61,198 nucleotides of DNA from Limnochordia bacterium (GCA_007116145.1 SKJB01000098.1:1-61198), one strand, 5' to 3'. Counted from the first letter of the stretch, positions 51,109 through 60,842 are shown. The notes: a model not told the origin generated them from the letters alone. A program made the numbers and translations.

Positions 51109-52143
51109 GTGAAATGGAGTTCACGTGATTATCTGATTGCATTTAACATGATGTCTGGAATCGGTCAACGTAGGTTGGCGAGTTTAGAAGAAGCCTTTGG
51201 TACACTAGAGACAGCTTGGAATTGCTCCAAGCAGGATCTTCTTAGTGTACCAGGGTTTGGAGATTCATTGGTTGCTACGGTAACCAGACAGCGACAGCAA
51301 ATTGACCCTTTGCAAGAGCAAAAGAGGGCAGCGAGACTGGGTATTAATATTGTGACTTCACTCGATGCAGAATATCCAGAAGGTCTTCGAGTACTTGATG
51401 CAAAACCACCAGTCATCTACTATAGAGGTATCTTGCCGTTATCACTAGGTATCGCTGTGGTAGGTTCCCGTAAACCAAGTGCTACTGGGAAGCAGCAAGC
51501 GTATCGGTTTTCCCAAGAAATCGCAAAGCATGGTCTACCTGTGGTTAGTGGGTTAGCACGCGGAATAGATACGCAAGCTCATTTAGGCACGCTAGCTGTT
51601 AATGGATACACAATAGCAGTTTTGGGTTCTCCCTTAAACACAATATATCCGCCAGAAAACAGTGGGTTAGCGCAAAAAATTGCCGCTACAGGGTGCTTGA
51701 TGTCTGAATATTCTCTGGATATGGCGGTACATCCAGGTAATTTTCCACAGCGCAATCGAATCATTAGTGGGTTATCGTTTGGAGTACTTGTTGTTGAAGC
51801 GGGCGAACGGTCTGGCGCTATATCGACGGCGTCTCATGCTAGTGAGCAAGGACGCGATGTTTGGGCGATCCCCGGCGAGATCCACCATCCGCTACGAAAA
51901 GGAACAAATAGACTTATTAAGGATGGAGCAGGTCTAGTGGAAGCGGTCGAAGATATTGTAAGTTCGATATCGAGTATTAGTCCATTATCTGTCCAAAAAC
52001 TAGATAAAATATCCCAGGATGTGCTTGAGTATTCCAGACAAGGGTGTTCTCCGCAACAGATCTTAGAATATACTGGATTAAGCGTTCAAAAACTATTTTC
52101 TCTCCTCAGCACCCTGGAAATAAGTGGTTATCTTGATAAATAG
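51109..52143 (+). CDS. dprA: DNA processing protein DprA (Smf)
   Basis: DprA loads RecA on incoming single-stranded DNA in transformation; it is also widespread in non-competent bacteria. The 344-residue protein has an N-terminal helix-hairpin-helix (MSGIGQRRLASLEEAFG), the Rossmann core (VVGSRKPSATGKQQ, VSGLARGIDTQAHLGTL and QRNRIISGLSFGVLVVEA) and a C-terminal winged helix (CSPQQILEYTGLSVQKLFSL). The start is GTG 51109 with AGGAGGGTG upstream. Confidence 0.96.
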   Translation: MKWSSRDYLIAFNMMSGIGQRRLASLEEAFGTLETAWNCSKQDLLSVPGFGDSLVATVTRQRQQIDPLQEQKRAARLGINIVTSLDAEYPEGLRVLDAKPPVIYYRGILPLSLGIAVVGSRKPSATGKQQAYRFSQEIAKHGLPVVSGLARGIDTQAHLGTLAVNGYTIAVLGSPLNTIYPPENSGLAQKIAATGCLMSEYSLDMAVHPGNFPQRNRIISGLSFGVLVVEAGERSGAISTASHASEQGRDVWAIPGEIHHPLRKGTNRLIKDGAGLVEAVEDIVSSISSISPLSVQKLDKISQDVLEYSRQGCSPQQILEYTGLSVQKLFSLLSTLEISGYLDK

Positions 52144-52156
52144 CTCCGATCATTAG

Positions 52157-52185
52157 TTGCATTAACCACCCAAACAGTCTATAAT
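52157..52185 (+). promoter_or_regulatory. Sigma-A promoter before the 111-residue protein
   Basis: TTGCAT (52157-52162), a 17-base spacer and a perfect TATAAT (52180-52185). It starts the unit that includes topA and perhaps trmFO. Confidence 0.75.
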
Positions 52186-52229
52186 AATGAAAGTATATGG
52201 CTATTATTGGAAAATGTAGGAGGTAATAT

Positions 52230-52565
52230 ATGGAGAGTCTGGATAAAACTTCCGGTACTTTAGAATTGCTAGAATACCGGGCGGAAACACGAAAAGCTGA
52301 TGACTCTAAACTAGAATTACACGCAATGCGTATCTATAACGAACAGGAACGTAATGCCATGACAGTTAGCATTCAAGGGCTTTTCTGGAACTTATTGCAG
52401 CAAGGCATTATAACATATAATGAATTTGAATCGACAATGGTACAAATATCGCATGAAAAAGTAAGTATACCTTTGCATTATTGGGATATGGCTAGACTAT
52501 TGCAACCGATTGTTGCCGATCCAATTCGTTTGTACTTTATCACAGGATACTTCTTTCAGCAATGA
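52230..52565 (+). CDS. Uncharacterised 111-residue protein
   Basis: A protein I do not recognise. It begins MESLDKTSGTLELLEYRAE and is mostly helical by composition, with aromatic and hydrophobic patches in the second half (VSIQGLFWNLLQQGIITYN; HYWDMARLLQPIVADPIRLY). There is no signal peptide and no cysteine cluster. ATG 52230 follows GTAGGAGGT and a good promoter, so it is very likely real. It lies just ahead of topA, where Bacillus has no gene. Confidence 0.7.
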   Translation: MESLDKTSGTLELLEYRAETRKADDSKLELHAMRIYNEQERNAMTVSIQGLFWNLLQQGIITYNEFESTMVQISHEKVSIPLHYWDMARLLQPIVADPIRLYFITGYFFQQ

Positions 52566-52601
52566 TGATAGTTTCCAGAGCATATAATTGGAGGTGGAAG
52601 C

Positions 52602-54662
52602 TTGGCTAAATCACTAGTCATCGTAGAATCACCAGCTAAGGCTAAAACAATTAGCAAGTTTTTAGGGAAAAACTATGTAGTAAAAGCCTCTATGGGTCAT
52701 GTACGGGATTTGCCCCGCAGTCAGTTTGGCGTAGATGTCGAGCATAATTTTGATCCTAAGTATATTACCATTCGCGGCAAGGGACCTATTTTAAAGGAAC
52801 TAAAGGACGCTGCAAAAAAAAATGACTGTGTACTTTTAGCAACGGACCCTGATCGTGAAGGCGAAGCAATTGCTTGGCATTTGGCGAAAGCCCTTAAAAT
52901 AGACGAAAATAATTGTCGGATTGAATTCCGCGAAATCACGAAGCAAGCGATTCAACAAGCAGTTAAAAACCCGAGAGATATTGCAGCAAATCTTGTCTCC
53001 GCTCAGCAAGCTCGTCGTATTTTAGATCGAATTGTAGGCTATAAGTTATCTCCTCTATTGTGGGCAAAAGTTAAAAAAGGTCTGAGTGCAGGCCGTGTAC
53101 AATCTGTTACAGTTCGATTAATTTGCGATCGTGAGGCAGAGATCAACGAATTCGTGCCCGAAGAGTATTGGTCAGTCACGGCTTCTTTGAGTACTCACGA
53201 GAACAAAGAATTTTTCGCTAAATTATTTAAGCATCAAGCTAAAAAGATTGAGCTTCATACAAAGGATGATGCAACAAGGGTAGAACAAGCGATTTTGAAT
53301 AAGCAATGGGTGGTGGAAAGTGTCACCAAACGTGAACGAAAACGCAACCCCGCCCCCCCTTTCACTACGAGTACAATGCAGCAAGAAGCAGCTCGCAAAC
53401 TAAATTTTACGTCCAAAAAGACAATGCGAATTGCACAGCAGTTATATGAGGGACTCGATATTGGATCGGAAGGAACAGTTGGTCTGATTACTTACATTCG
53501 CACGGACGCAATGCGGATTGCTGAAGAGGCTAGCGACGAAGTGCGCAGTTTTATCGAAAACCAGTATGGAACAGAATTTGTTCCCCACAATCCGCCGGAG
53601 TATAAGACAAAATCGGGAGCACAAGAAGCCCATGAGGCGATTAGGCCGACTAGTACTTTGCACACTCCAAAAAGTTTAAAAGAATATCTCGGGCGCGATC
53701 AAATGCGTTTATATCGCTTAATCTGGGAACGGTTTGTTGCAAGTCAAATGGCACCAGCTCTGATTAATGGGGTAACAACCGATATAAAAGTGGACGATTA
53801 TATATTTAGAGCCACTGGGTCGAGTATCAAATTTTCTGGTTTCATGCAGGTTTATGTGGAAGGTAGTGACGATGTCGAAGAAAAGGAAAAAATGCTGCCA
53901 GAAATGAGTAAAGGTGAATCTCTTGTCAATAAAAAGCTTGATCTAAAACAACACTTTACACAGCCCCCTCCACGCTATAGTGAAGCTATGCTTGTTAAAA
54001 TACTTGAAGAAAAAGGCATTGGGCGTCCTAGTACATATGCACCGATCATTGACACTGTGGTACGCAGGGGTTATGTTACTCTTGAGGAAAAGCGATTTAT
54101 TCCCACTGAACTCGGAACTATCGTCGTGGAACTCTTGTTAGAAAACTTTGGTAATCTACTCGATGTGGATTTTACGGCTTCTATGGAGCAGAAACTCGAT
54201 CAAGTCGAAGAAGGGAAAGTAGATTGGGTTGATGTAATGCATACTTTTTATGAACCTTTCGCCCATGATTTAGAGAAGGCACATGAACTATTAGAAAAAA
54301 TTGAAATTGAAGACGAAGTGACAGATACTCCTTGTGATCAGTGTGGAAGTTTGATGGTGATAAAATGGGGACGGTTTGGCAAGTTTTTGGCCTGTCCAGG
54401 ATATCCAGAATGTAAAAACACAAAGCCTTTTTTAACGGAAGTAGGGGTGGGCTGCCCAACTTGCAGTGATGGGCAAGTGGTGGAAAGGAAATCAAAGAAG
54501 GGACGCATTTTCTATGGCTGTTCTACCTATCCTGAGTGCCAATTTACTAGTTGGAATCGGCCAGTAAATGAGAAGTGTCCCCACTGTGATCAGGTTATGT
54601 TTTTAAAGAAAAAGAGTGATGACAAAGCTTTTTGCGCTAATAAAGAGTGTTCGGGAGGGTAA
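52602..54662 (+). CDS. topA: DNA topoisomerase I
   Basis: TopA relaxes negative supercoils. The 686-residue enzyme has the Toprim domain (SLVIVESPAKAKTISKFLG; TDPDREGEAIAWHL), the active-site Tyr in GLITYIRTDAMRI, and three C-terminal zinc modules starting CDQCGSLMVIKWGRFGKFL, CPTCSDGQVVERKSKKG and CPHCDQVMFLKKK. The start is TTG 52602 behind GGAGGTGG. The topA-trmFO-xerC-hslVU-codY series is conserved in the Bacillota. Confidence 0.98.
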   Translation: MAKSLVIVESPAKAKTISKFLGKNYVVKASMGHVRDLPRSQFGVDVEHNFDPKYITIRGKGPILKELKDAAKKNDCVLLATDPDREGEAIAWHLAKALKIDENNCRIEFREITKQAIQQAVKNPRDIAANLVSAQQARRILDRIVGYKLSPLLWAKVKKGLSAGRVQSVTVRLICDREAEINEFVPEEYWSVTASLSTHENKEFFAKLFKHQAKKIELHTKDDATRVEQAILNKQWVVESVTKRERKRNPAPPFTTSTMQQEAARKLNFTSKKTMRIAQQLYEGLDIGSEGTVGLITYIRTDAMRIAEEASDEVRSFIENQYGTEFVPHNPPEYKTKSGAQEAHEAIRPTSTLHTPKSLKEYLGRDQMRLYRLIWERFVASQMAPALINGVTTDIKVDDYIFRATGSSIKFSGFMQVYVEGSDDVEEKEKMLPEMSKGESLVNKKLDLKQHFTQPPPRYSEAMLVKILEEKGIGRPSTYAPIIDTVVRRGYVTLEEKRFIPTELGTIVVELLLENFGNLLDVDFTASMEQKLDQVEEGKVDWVDVMHTFYEPFAHDLEKAHELLEKIEIEDEVTDTPCDQCGSLMVIKWGRFGKFLACPGYPECKNTKPFLTEVGVGCPTCSDGQVVERKSKKGRIFYGCSTYPECQFTSWNRPVNEKCPHCDQVMFLKKKSDDKAFCANKECSGG

Positions 54663-54669
54663 TCGTATT

Positions 54670-55962
54670 ATGGAAATTAATGTAATCGGAGGTGGTCTAG
54701 CAGGTTGTGAAGCCGCTTGGCAAATTGCCGAGCGCAACCATCAGGTAACACTATATGAGATGCGACCTGTGCAGACTACACCGGCCCATTGTAGTGATGA
54801 TTTAGCAGAATTAGTGTGTAGCAATTCTCTGGGATCCGATCAATTAGCTAGTGCTGGTGGTCTATTGAAAGCTGAACTCATGAAAATGAACTCTTTTATT
54901 TTGGCAACGGCCATTGCATGTCGAGTTCCTGCTGGGGGAGCCTTAGCTGTTGATCGCACTCAGTTTTCTCACATGGTGACTGAAAAGCTATTGAATCATC
55001 CCCGTGTTACAGTTATCCGTCAAGAGGTCACAACACTCCCAACTGGCATCAACTTAATTGCAGCAGGACCGTTGGCTAGTTCTGGTATCACAAGCGTATT
55101 ACAGGAACTAACGAATAGAGATAATTTATTCTTTTATGACGCCGCAGCACCGATCATCACGGGAGAAAGCATTGATTACGATCAAGGATTCTGGGCGGCT
55201 CGCTATAATAAAGGGACAGCTGACTATTTTAACTGTCCAATGACCAAAGAGCAGTATGAGACATTTTATGGCGAGTTAGTTAAGGCAGAACAAGCTCCTC
55301 TTCACGAAGGGGTCGAAGATGATTTGCGAGTCTTTGAAGGCTGCATGCCTATTGAAGTCATGGCAGCTCGTGGTCTAGATACCTTGCGATTTGGTCCGCT
55401 AAAGCCTGTGGGTTTAGTCGATCAAACGGGAAAGCGCCCATATGCAGTTGTGCAGTTACGTAAAGAAAATACCACCGCATCGTTACTTAATTTAGTGGGT
55501 TTTCAAACACGCTTAAAGTGGGGGGAACAGAAGCGTGTTTTTCGCTTAATTCCAGCTCTGTCACACGCTGAATTTGTGCGCTATGGCGTAATGCATCGCA
55601 ACACCTATATTAACTCGCCTAATGTGTTACACCCTACATATCAACTTGTTGGGAATCCGAACATATTCGTAGCAGGGCAAATTACAGGCGTTGAAGGGTA
55701 TATGGAAAGTGTATCCTCTGGCTTATTAGCGGGAATTAATATTTGCCGAATGAAAGACGGACAGGAACTTATTACGTTACCCGAAATTACTATGATGGGT
55801 GCATTAGCACAGTATATTAGCACGGCATCTACCAGAAATTTTCAACCAATGAATGCTAATTTTGGAATTCTCCCCCCTTTGGCTGAAAGAATTCGGGATA
55901 AGCAACAACGCAAATTAGCCCAAGCACAGCGTTCATTGGATAGTTTTAATGATTTTTTATAA
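54670..55962 (+). CDS. trmFO: Methylenetetrahydrofolate-tRNA-(uracil-5-)-methyltransferase
   Basis: TrmFO forms m5U54 in the T loop of tRNAs using methylene-THF and FAD. The 430-residue flavoprotein has the dinucleotide motif VIGGGLAGCEAAWQIAE, then CSNSLGSDQLASAGGLLK and, near the end, FVAGQITGVEGYMESVSSG. ATG 54670 follows GGGAGGG; the longer frame reads into topA and is not supported. Confidence 0.97.
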   Translation: MEINVIGGGLAGCEAAWQIAERNHQVTLYEMRPVQTTPAHCSDDLAELVCSNSLGSDQLASAGGLLKAELMKMNSFILATAIACRVPAGGALAVDRTQFSHMVTEKLLNHPRVTVIRQEVTTLPTGINLIAAGPLASSGITSVLQELTNRDNLFFYDAAAPIITGESIDYDQGFWAARYNKGTADYFNCPMTKEQYETFYGELVKAEQAPLHEGVEDDLRVFEGCMPIEVMAARGLDTLRFGPLKPVGLVDQTGKRPYAVVQLRKENTTASLLNLVGFQTRLKWGEQKRVFRLIPALSHAEFVRYGVMHRNTYINSPNVLHPTYQLVGNPNIFVAGQITGVEGYMESVSSGLLAGINICRMKDGQELITLPEITMMGALAQYISTASTRNFQPMNANFGILPPLAERIRDKQQRKLAQAQRSLDSFNDFL

Positions 55963-55976
55963 TTTTAAGAATCATC

Positions 55977-56005
55977 TTGCGCTCTCTAAACTTGTATGGT
56001 AAGAT
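55977..56005 (+). promoter_or_regulatory. Putative promoter of xerC
   Basis: TTGCGC (55977-55982), a 17-base spacer and TAAGAT (56000-56005), 30 bases before the xerC start. Confidence 0.5.
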
Positions 56006-56035
56006 GCAGGTAAGAACAGGATAGTGGTGACATTT

Positions 56036-56920
56036 ATGGATACGTTCATTCAAGATTATCTACGGTATCTGCAGATTAACTCGAATATTTCTCAAGCTAC
56101 GCACCAAGCTTACTTACAAGATTTAAGGCGATTCGCAACCTTTATTGAGATACTCTGGGAACAGAGTATCGTACAGGTAGACCATTATCTTTTACGCGAA
56201 TACTTAGCAGTATTACACAAAAAGGGATATACTCGAACTACAATAGCTCGACATTTAGCTTCTATTCGTGGCTTATATAAGTATTTGCATCGAATGGGAA
56301 TTGTAACTAAGAATCCAACAGTGCATGTTAAGTTTGCCCGCAAGAGTCAAACTCTGCCCGATGTTCTCAGTGTTGATGAAGTCAATGACCTTTTATCTGC
56401 TTTTAACAGCACTAGCCCACTAGTTCAACGTAACAGGGCTATTTTTGAATTGATCTATGCCGCAGGTTTGCGCGTAAGTGAAGTGACTAATCTGAATCTC
56501 GTAGATGCCCCTGATAGTAGTGGACTTATCCGTGTTTTGGGAAAGGGTAATAAAGAACGAATTGTTCCTGTTGGTGAATACGCATTGCTAGCGCTAGAAA
56601 ACTACTTGGCTAACGGGCGGCCGTTTTTGATTAAAGCAGAAGAGACTGCACTCTTTGTCAATCATCGCGGATCACGCTTAAGTCCCCGTGGAGTCCAATA
56701 TATTCTTAATCAACATATTCAGAATACTGCGTTGGATAAAGGAGTATCTCCCCATTCCTTACGACATAGTTTTGCTACGCATCTGCTAGATGGAGGAGCG
56801 GACTTGCGAGCAGTGCAGGAGCTCCTTGGGCATGCTAGTTTGTCCACAACTCAACTTTATACAAGGATTAGTCGTAGTCATTTGAAATCGACGTATAATC
56901 GCTCACATCCTCGAGCCTAG
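56036..56920 (+). CDS. xerC: Tyrosine recombinase XerC
   Basis: XerC resolves chromosome dimers at dif with a partner Xer protein. The 294-residue enzyme has the N-terminal core-binding domain and the catalytic domain with R in AGLRVSEVTNL, K in GKGNKERIVPVG, HxxR in HSLRHSFATHLL, H in LLGHASLSTT and the nucleophile Tyr in TQLYTRISRS. ATG 56036 is preferred over the GTG codons 12 bases upstream because GGTGA sits between. In Bacillus the orthologue in this place is called codV. Confidence 0.96.
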   Translation: MDTFIQDYLRYLQINSNISQATHQAYLQDLRRFATFIEILWEQSIVQVDHYLLREYLAVLHKKGYTRTTIARHLASIRGLYKYLHRMGIVTKNPTVHVKFARKSQTLPDVLSVDEVNDLLSAFNSTSPLVQRNRAIFELIYAAGLRVSEVTNLNLVDAPDSSGLIRVLGKGNKERIVPVGEYALLALENYLANGRPFLIKAEETALFVNHRGSRLSPRGVQYILNQHIQNTALDKGVSPHSLRHSFATHLLDGGADLRAVQELLGHASLSTTQLYTRISRSHLKSTYNRSHPRA

Positions 56921-56984
56921 AAGTAAAGAACGATTTATGCGAAAGGCCATTTAATTTTCGTTGTTTTTGTTAAGCTAACTTGCA

Positions 56985-57019
56985 TCGAAAATGTAACTTC
57001 CGAGCAGGTTCCTAGGAGG
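56985..57019 (+). repeat. Leader element, copy 2, upstream of hslV
   Basis: Near-identical to the element ahead of khpA: TCGAAAATGTAAC, then TTCCGAGCAGGTTCCTAGGA, ending in the GGAGG ribosome site. About 32 of 36 positions match copy 1 (42645-42680), with three substitutions and one deleted base. The stem of copy 1 is only partly kept. Confidence 0.7.
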
Positions 57020-57025
57020 GCAAAT

Positions 57026-57610
57026 ATGGAACGTTTTCGTGCCACAACCATTGTGGCAATTCGTAAAGACAATCAGCTTGCAATTGCTGGTGATGGTCAA
57101 GTCACCTTTGGAGAACACACCATTATGAAGCATGGAGCAAAGAAGGTTCGCACTTTGTATAACGGGCAAATTCTTACGGGATTTGCAGGTGCTGCAGCTG
57201 ATGCGTTTACACTATTTGAAAAATTTGAAGCTAAGCTTGAACAGTATCATGGGCAATTAGCACGGGCTGCCGTGGAGTTGGGAAAACAGTGGCGCACCGA
57301 TCGTATGTTACGGAATTTAGAGGCACTGTTAGTTGCTGGCGATGCTAACCAGTTATTACTGATATCGGGATCGGGAGAAATTATTGAACCTGATGACGAA
57401 GTTCTTGCTGTAGGATCTGGAGGATCTTATGCATTAGCCGCTGCGAAGGCTTTGATGCATCACTCTGACTTATCCGCAAAGCAGATTGCGAAAGAAGCGC
57501 TGGAAATTGCAGCAAGTATCTGTGTATACACGAATAGTTGCATAACGGTGTTGGAATTAAATCCTAAGGAGGGACACGATGGAAATGACCCCTCAGCAAA
57601 TTGTGAGTGA
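57026..57610 (+). CDS. hslV: ATP-dependent protease subunit HslV (ClpQ)
   Basis: HslV is the proteolytic chamber of the HslUV protease. The 194-residue protein keeps the proteasome-type core ([47 protein letters not shown]). The active Thr is preceded by six residues (MERFRA), so it should need removal of a short propeptide; Bacillus ClpQ uses Ser2 instead, and residue 2 here is Glu. The 3' end overlaps hslU by 32 bases. Confidence 0.96.
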   Translation: MERFRATTIVAIRKDNQLAIAGDGQVTFGEHTIMKHGAKKVRTLYNGQILTGFAGAAADAFTLFEKFEAKLEQYHGQLARAAVELGKQWRTDRMLRNLEALLVAGDANQLLLISGSGEIIEPDDEVLAVGSGGSYALAAAKALMHHSDLSAKQIAKEALEIAASICVYTNSCITVLELNPKEGHDGNDPSANCE

Positions 57611-58970
57611 GCTTGATCGCTATATCATTGGGCAGAACCAAGCGAAGCGAGCGGTGGCTATTGCATTACGAAATCGCTATCGGTGGAAATTGCTTGCGTC
57701 TGATATGCGTGATGAAGTTGTTCCAAAGAATATTTTAATGATCGGCCCAACTGGTGTGGGTAAAACTGAGATTGCGAGACGTCTCGCTAAACTTGCAAAC
57801 GCGCCATTCATTAAAGTAGAGGCGACTAAATTTACTGAAGTTGGTTATGTGGGTCGTGATGTAGAATCGATCATTCGCGATCTATTAGAGTCAGCGATTC
57901 GCATGCTTAAAGCAGAAAAAATGCAGATGGTTGAAGATAAAGCAAAATTAGCTGCAGAAGAGCGTTTGCTCGATATTTTTGTTCCGTTACCAGAAAAAGA
58001 TAAACATTCCAATCCCTTTGGCGCTATGTTTGGAATGAATCAAACAACCAACCCTGAAGATGATCAAGCCTGGAATGAAAGCACAGAAAAAACTAAAACT
58101 AGACGCGACCAATATCGGATGCGGTTGATGAACAAAGAATTAGAGTCCGAACTCATAGAAATTGAAATTGAGGACCAGAATTCGCCCTTCTTGGATGTGC
58201 TGTCGGGTGCTGGTATGGAAGACATGAGCATCAATATTCAAGATATGCTCGGCGGTTTAATTCCCAAGCGCAAGCGTAAGCGCAAAACCACAGTCGAAGA
58301 GGCACGGAAAATTCTACTGCACGAGGAAGCTAGCAAGTTATTGGATATGGATACAATAACTGCACAAGCTATTGAAAGATGTGAAGAAGCAGGAATTGTC
58401 TTTATTGATGAAATTGACAAAGTTGCAGGGAAGGAGGGTGCTTCAGGAATTGATGTATCGCGAGAAGGAGTGCAACGAGATATTCTTCCGATTGTTGAAG
58501 GTAGTACAGTGATCACAAAATATGGATCAATCCGGACAGATTACATCCTATTCATTGCCGCCGGTGCTTTTCATGTTGCAAAACCGTCGGATCTTATTCC
58601 TGAATTGCAAGGAAGATTTCCTATCCGCGTGGAGCTCTCTAGCCTTACCAAAGACGACTTCCAAAAAATCCTCACAGAACCAAAAAATGCTTTATTGAAA
58701 CAATATAGAGCACTGTTACAAACGGAAGGTGTCGATATTGAATTCAGTCATGATGGCATAGCAGCAATTGCCGGGCTTGCAGCCCATGTAAATGACACAA
58801 CTGAAAACATTGGAGCTAGGCGTCTACACACCATTCTTGAACGATTACTTGAGGATGTTTCGTTTGCGGCGAACGAGATAACAGAAAAAGTGTGTGTGGA
58901 TGCCAACTACGTTCATACCAAACTTTCGGCAATTAGTACAAATAAGGATTTGAGTAGTTTTATTCTTTAA
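57579..58970 (+). CDS. hslU: HslUV ATPase subunit HslU (ClpY)
   Basis: HslU unfolds substrates and threads them into HslV. The 463-residue AAA+ protein shows Walker [20 protein letters not shown], the pore motif in [15 protein letters not shown], an inserted I domain (about 105-250, acidic), Walker [17 protein letters not shown] and sensor 2 in [23 protein letters not shown] 57579 follows AGGAGGG inside hslV. Confidence 0.98.
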   Translation: MEMTPQQIVSELDRYIIGQNQAKRAVAIALRNRYRWKLLASDMRDEVVPKNILMIGPTGVGKTEIARRLAKLANAPFIKVEATKFTEVGYVGRDVESIIRDLLESAIRMLKAEKMQMVEDKAKLAAEERLLDIFVPLPEKDKHSNPFGAMFGMNQTTNPEDDQAWNESTEKTKTRRDQYRMRLMNKELESELIEIEIEDQNSPFLDVLSGAGMEDMSINIQDMLGGLIPKRKRKRKTTVEEARKILLHEEASKLLDMDTITAQAIERCEEAGIVFIDEIDKVAGKEGASGIDVSREGVQRDILPIVEGSTVITKYGSIRTDYILFIAAGAFHVAKPSDLIPELQGRFPIRVELSSLTKDDFQKILTEPKNALLKQYRALLQTEGVDIEFSHDGIAAIAGLAAHVNDTTENIGARRLHTILERLLEDVSFAANEITEKVCVDANYVHTKLSAISTNKDLSSFIL

Positions 58971-59041
58971 ATCTAGGTCGATTTCGGCCTAGTATTTCAG
59001 CCATCAGGACAAGCTCTGGCTAATCCATGGAACAATCCTAC

Positions 59042-59089
59042 AGGAGGTGAACGAGGTCATATTCCCAAAATAGTGACCTCGCAAGTATG
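59042..59089 (+). promoter_or_regulatory. codY ribosome site separated from the start codon by a perfect hairpin
   Basis: AGGAGGTGA (59042-59050) is 36 bases from the codY ATG (59087), too far for normal initiation. Between them CGAGGTCA (59052-59059) pairs perfectly with TGACCTCG (59074-59081). Folding it out leaves six unpaired bases between ribosome site and ATG, a standard distance. No other ribosome site lies near the ATG. The upstream gap (58971-59041) has only a weak CTAGG/CCTAG hairpin. Confidence 0.65.
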
Positions 59090-59869
59090 TTAAGTCTATT
59101 AGAAAGAACCCGAAAAATAAATCGTTTGATTCAGCAACAAACAGGGTATCAGGTAGAATTTAATGAGATGGCCAAACTTCTAGCCGAGGTAGTAAACTCT
59201 AATGTTTATGTTTTAAGTCGTAAAGGTAAGGTTTTGGGTTCTGCGATTATTAGTGAGATAAACTCTAGTGTTATGGAGGATGAGATTCTTGCACAGGGTT
59301 TTATCTCCCATGAATACAATCAAGAAATTCTGAAGATTGATGCCACAAGTGCTAACCAAAAGGGTGACGGTCAATGTACGTACAACCTTGAGGTGCCCTG
59401 TCCGTTTGTGGATAAAATTATAACAATTGTACCGTTAAGCGGTGGAGGGGAACGCTTAGGTACACTCATATTTGGTAAAACGGATCAGAGTTTTAATGAG
59501 GAGGATTTAATACTAGCAGAGTATGGAGCCACAGTAGTGGGCATGGAGATACTGCGAGCTCGCTCCGAGCAAGTCGAAGATGAAGTTCGCAAAAAAGCAG
59601 CCTGTCAAATCGCAATTGGCACTCTGTCCTTTTCGGAACAGGAAGCAGTTGAACATATCTTTGACGAACTTGATGAAGAAGAGGGTTTGCTTGTTGCTAG
59701 TAAAATTGCGGATAGAGTAGGCATTACTCGTTCTGTGATCGTCAACGCTTTACGCAAACTAGAAAGTGCTGGAGTGATCGAATCTCGCTCTCTAGGTATG
59801 AAAGGGACATATATCCGGGTATTAAATGACTATTTCTTAGATGAGCTAGCAAAAAACAGAAATCATTAG
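59087..59869 (+). CDS. codY: GTP-sensing global regulator CodY
   Basis: CodY represses nutrient-limitation genes when GTP and branched-chain amino acids are plentiful. The 260-residue protein starts [18 protein letters not shown], the family N-terminus, followed by the GAF ligand domain (to about 160) and the C-terminal winged helix ([20 protein letters not shown], then [20 protein letters not shown]). This fixes ATG 59087 as the start although its ribosome site is distant. The gene order hslU-codY-flgB is as in Bacillus. Confidence 0.97.
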   Translation: MLSLLERTRKINRLIQQQTGYQVEFNEMAKLLAEVVNSNVYVLSRKGKVLGSAIISEINSSVMEDEILAQGFISHEYNQEILKIDATSANQKGDGQCTYNLEVPCPFVDKIITIVPLSGGGERLGTLIFGKTDQSFNEEDLILAEYGATVVGMEILRARSEQVEDEVRKKAACQIAIGTLSFSEQEAVEHIFDELDEEEGLLVASKIADRVGITRSVIVNALRKLESAGVIESRSLGMKGTYIRVLNDYFLDELAKNRNH

Positions 59870-59871
59870 AG

Positions 59872-59905
59872 AAAAAAGGAGCAGTAAAGAGGCTCCTTTT
59901 TTTTT
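59872..59905 (+). terminator. Intrinsic terminator after codY
   Basis: AAAAAAGGAGC (59872-59882) pairs with GCTCCTTTTTT (59892-59902), continuing to nine T. It separates codY from the flagellar operon. Confidence 0.9.
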
Positions 59906-59949
59906 GATCCTGTTTAGTGACAAAGAGTATGATAAAGATATCTACGAAA

Positions 59950-59978
59950 TTGCAGGATTCTGTGGGGTTTTGTAGAAT
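59950..59978 (+). promoter_or_regulatory. Possible sigma-A promoter of the flagellar operon
   Basis: TTGCAG (59950-59955), a 17-base spacer and TAGAAT (59973-59978), between the codY terminator and flgB. The match is moderate. Confidence 0.4.
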
Positions 59979-60030
59979 CTCTTTCTTAATAAAGCTACGT
60001 TTGATAAAAAAATAGGAAGGTTGTGTGCAT

Positions 60031-60417
60031 GTGTTTAAAACTACAGATTATGTGAATCGCGCTCTCGATGGTTCGGCCTTACGGCAACAGGTTTTAAGTA
60101 ACAACCTAGCCAACGCAAATACACCAAATTTCCAACGGTCGGATGTAGACTTTTCTAGTTTGTTTGGACCCAAAATTTCACAGCTGCAATTACATACAAC
60201 CCATGCTGAACATACCCGAAATACGAGCAAAAATCAAAATTCACCAAGTGTCCGACGAGATAGTGCATCTACACTTCGAAATGATGGAAATAACGTGGAT
60301 ATTGATCGTGAAATGGTGATGTTAATGGAAAATCAGTTACATTATCAAGCGATGGCTGATATCCTAAACCGAAACTTAAGTATATTACGGTCTGTTATTG
60401 GTGAAGGGAGACGATAG
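60031..60417 (+). CDS. flgB: Flagellar basal-body rod protein FlgB
   Basis: FlgB builds the proximal rod of the flagellum. The 128-residue protein carries the rod signature LRQQVLSNNLANANTPNFQR and the C-terminal helix MENQLHYQAMADILNRNL. I prefer GTG 60031, ten bases after AGGAAGG, over GTG 60025 which is only four bases away. It is the first gene of the fla/che-type operon that continues past the window end. Confidence 0.95.
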   Translation: MFKTTDYVNRALDGSALRQQVLSNNLANANTPNFQRSDVDFSSLFGPKISQLQLHTTHAEHTRNTSKNQNSPSVRRDSASTLRNDGNNVDIDREMVMLMENQLHYQAMADILNRNLSILRSVIGEGRR

Positions 60418-60419
60418 AA

Positions 60420-60842
60420 TTGAGTATGTTTCAAGCTTTTCGGACTAGTGCATCGGGTCTGACAGCAGAGCGTCTACGAATGGATACAATTGCAAATAAT
60501 TTAGCAAATGCAAACACAACTCGAACCGAATCAGGCGGTGCTTATCGCCGCCAAATGGTGGTTTTTGCACCTATCCAAGAGTCTGGTGGAATAAGGCGAA
60601 AGACAATGGGTCAGGGAGTGAAGGTGGTTGGCATTGTGGAGGACAGTTCTCCATCAAGAATCATTTATGATCCGCAACACCCAGATGCAAATATTGATGG
60701 TTATGTTGAGCTTCCTAATGTTCACGTTGTTAAAGAAATGGTTGATTTGATAACCGCAACTCGAGCATATGAAGCGAATATCACAGCAATCAACTCTGCT
60801 AAATCGATGGCACAAAAGGCGTTAGAAATAGGTCGAGGTTAG
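60420..60842 (+). CDS. flgC: Flagellar basal-body rod protein FlgC
   Basis: A 140-residue rod component. The N-terminus FRTSASGLTAERLRMDTIAN with NNLANANTTRTESGGAYRRQ is diagnostic, and the C-terminus VDLITATRAYEANITAINSA pairs with it in the rod. The start is TTG 60420 behind AAGGGAG; an in-frame ATG lies two codons later at poorer spacing. Confidence 0.97.
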   Translation: MSMFQAFRTSASGLTAERLRMDTIANNLANANTTRTESGGAYRRQMVVFAPIQESGGIRRKTMGQGVKVVGIVEDSSPSRIIYDPQHPDANIDGYVELPNVHVVKEMVDLITATRAYEANITAINSAKSMAQKALEIGRG

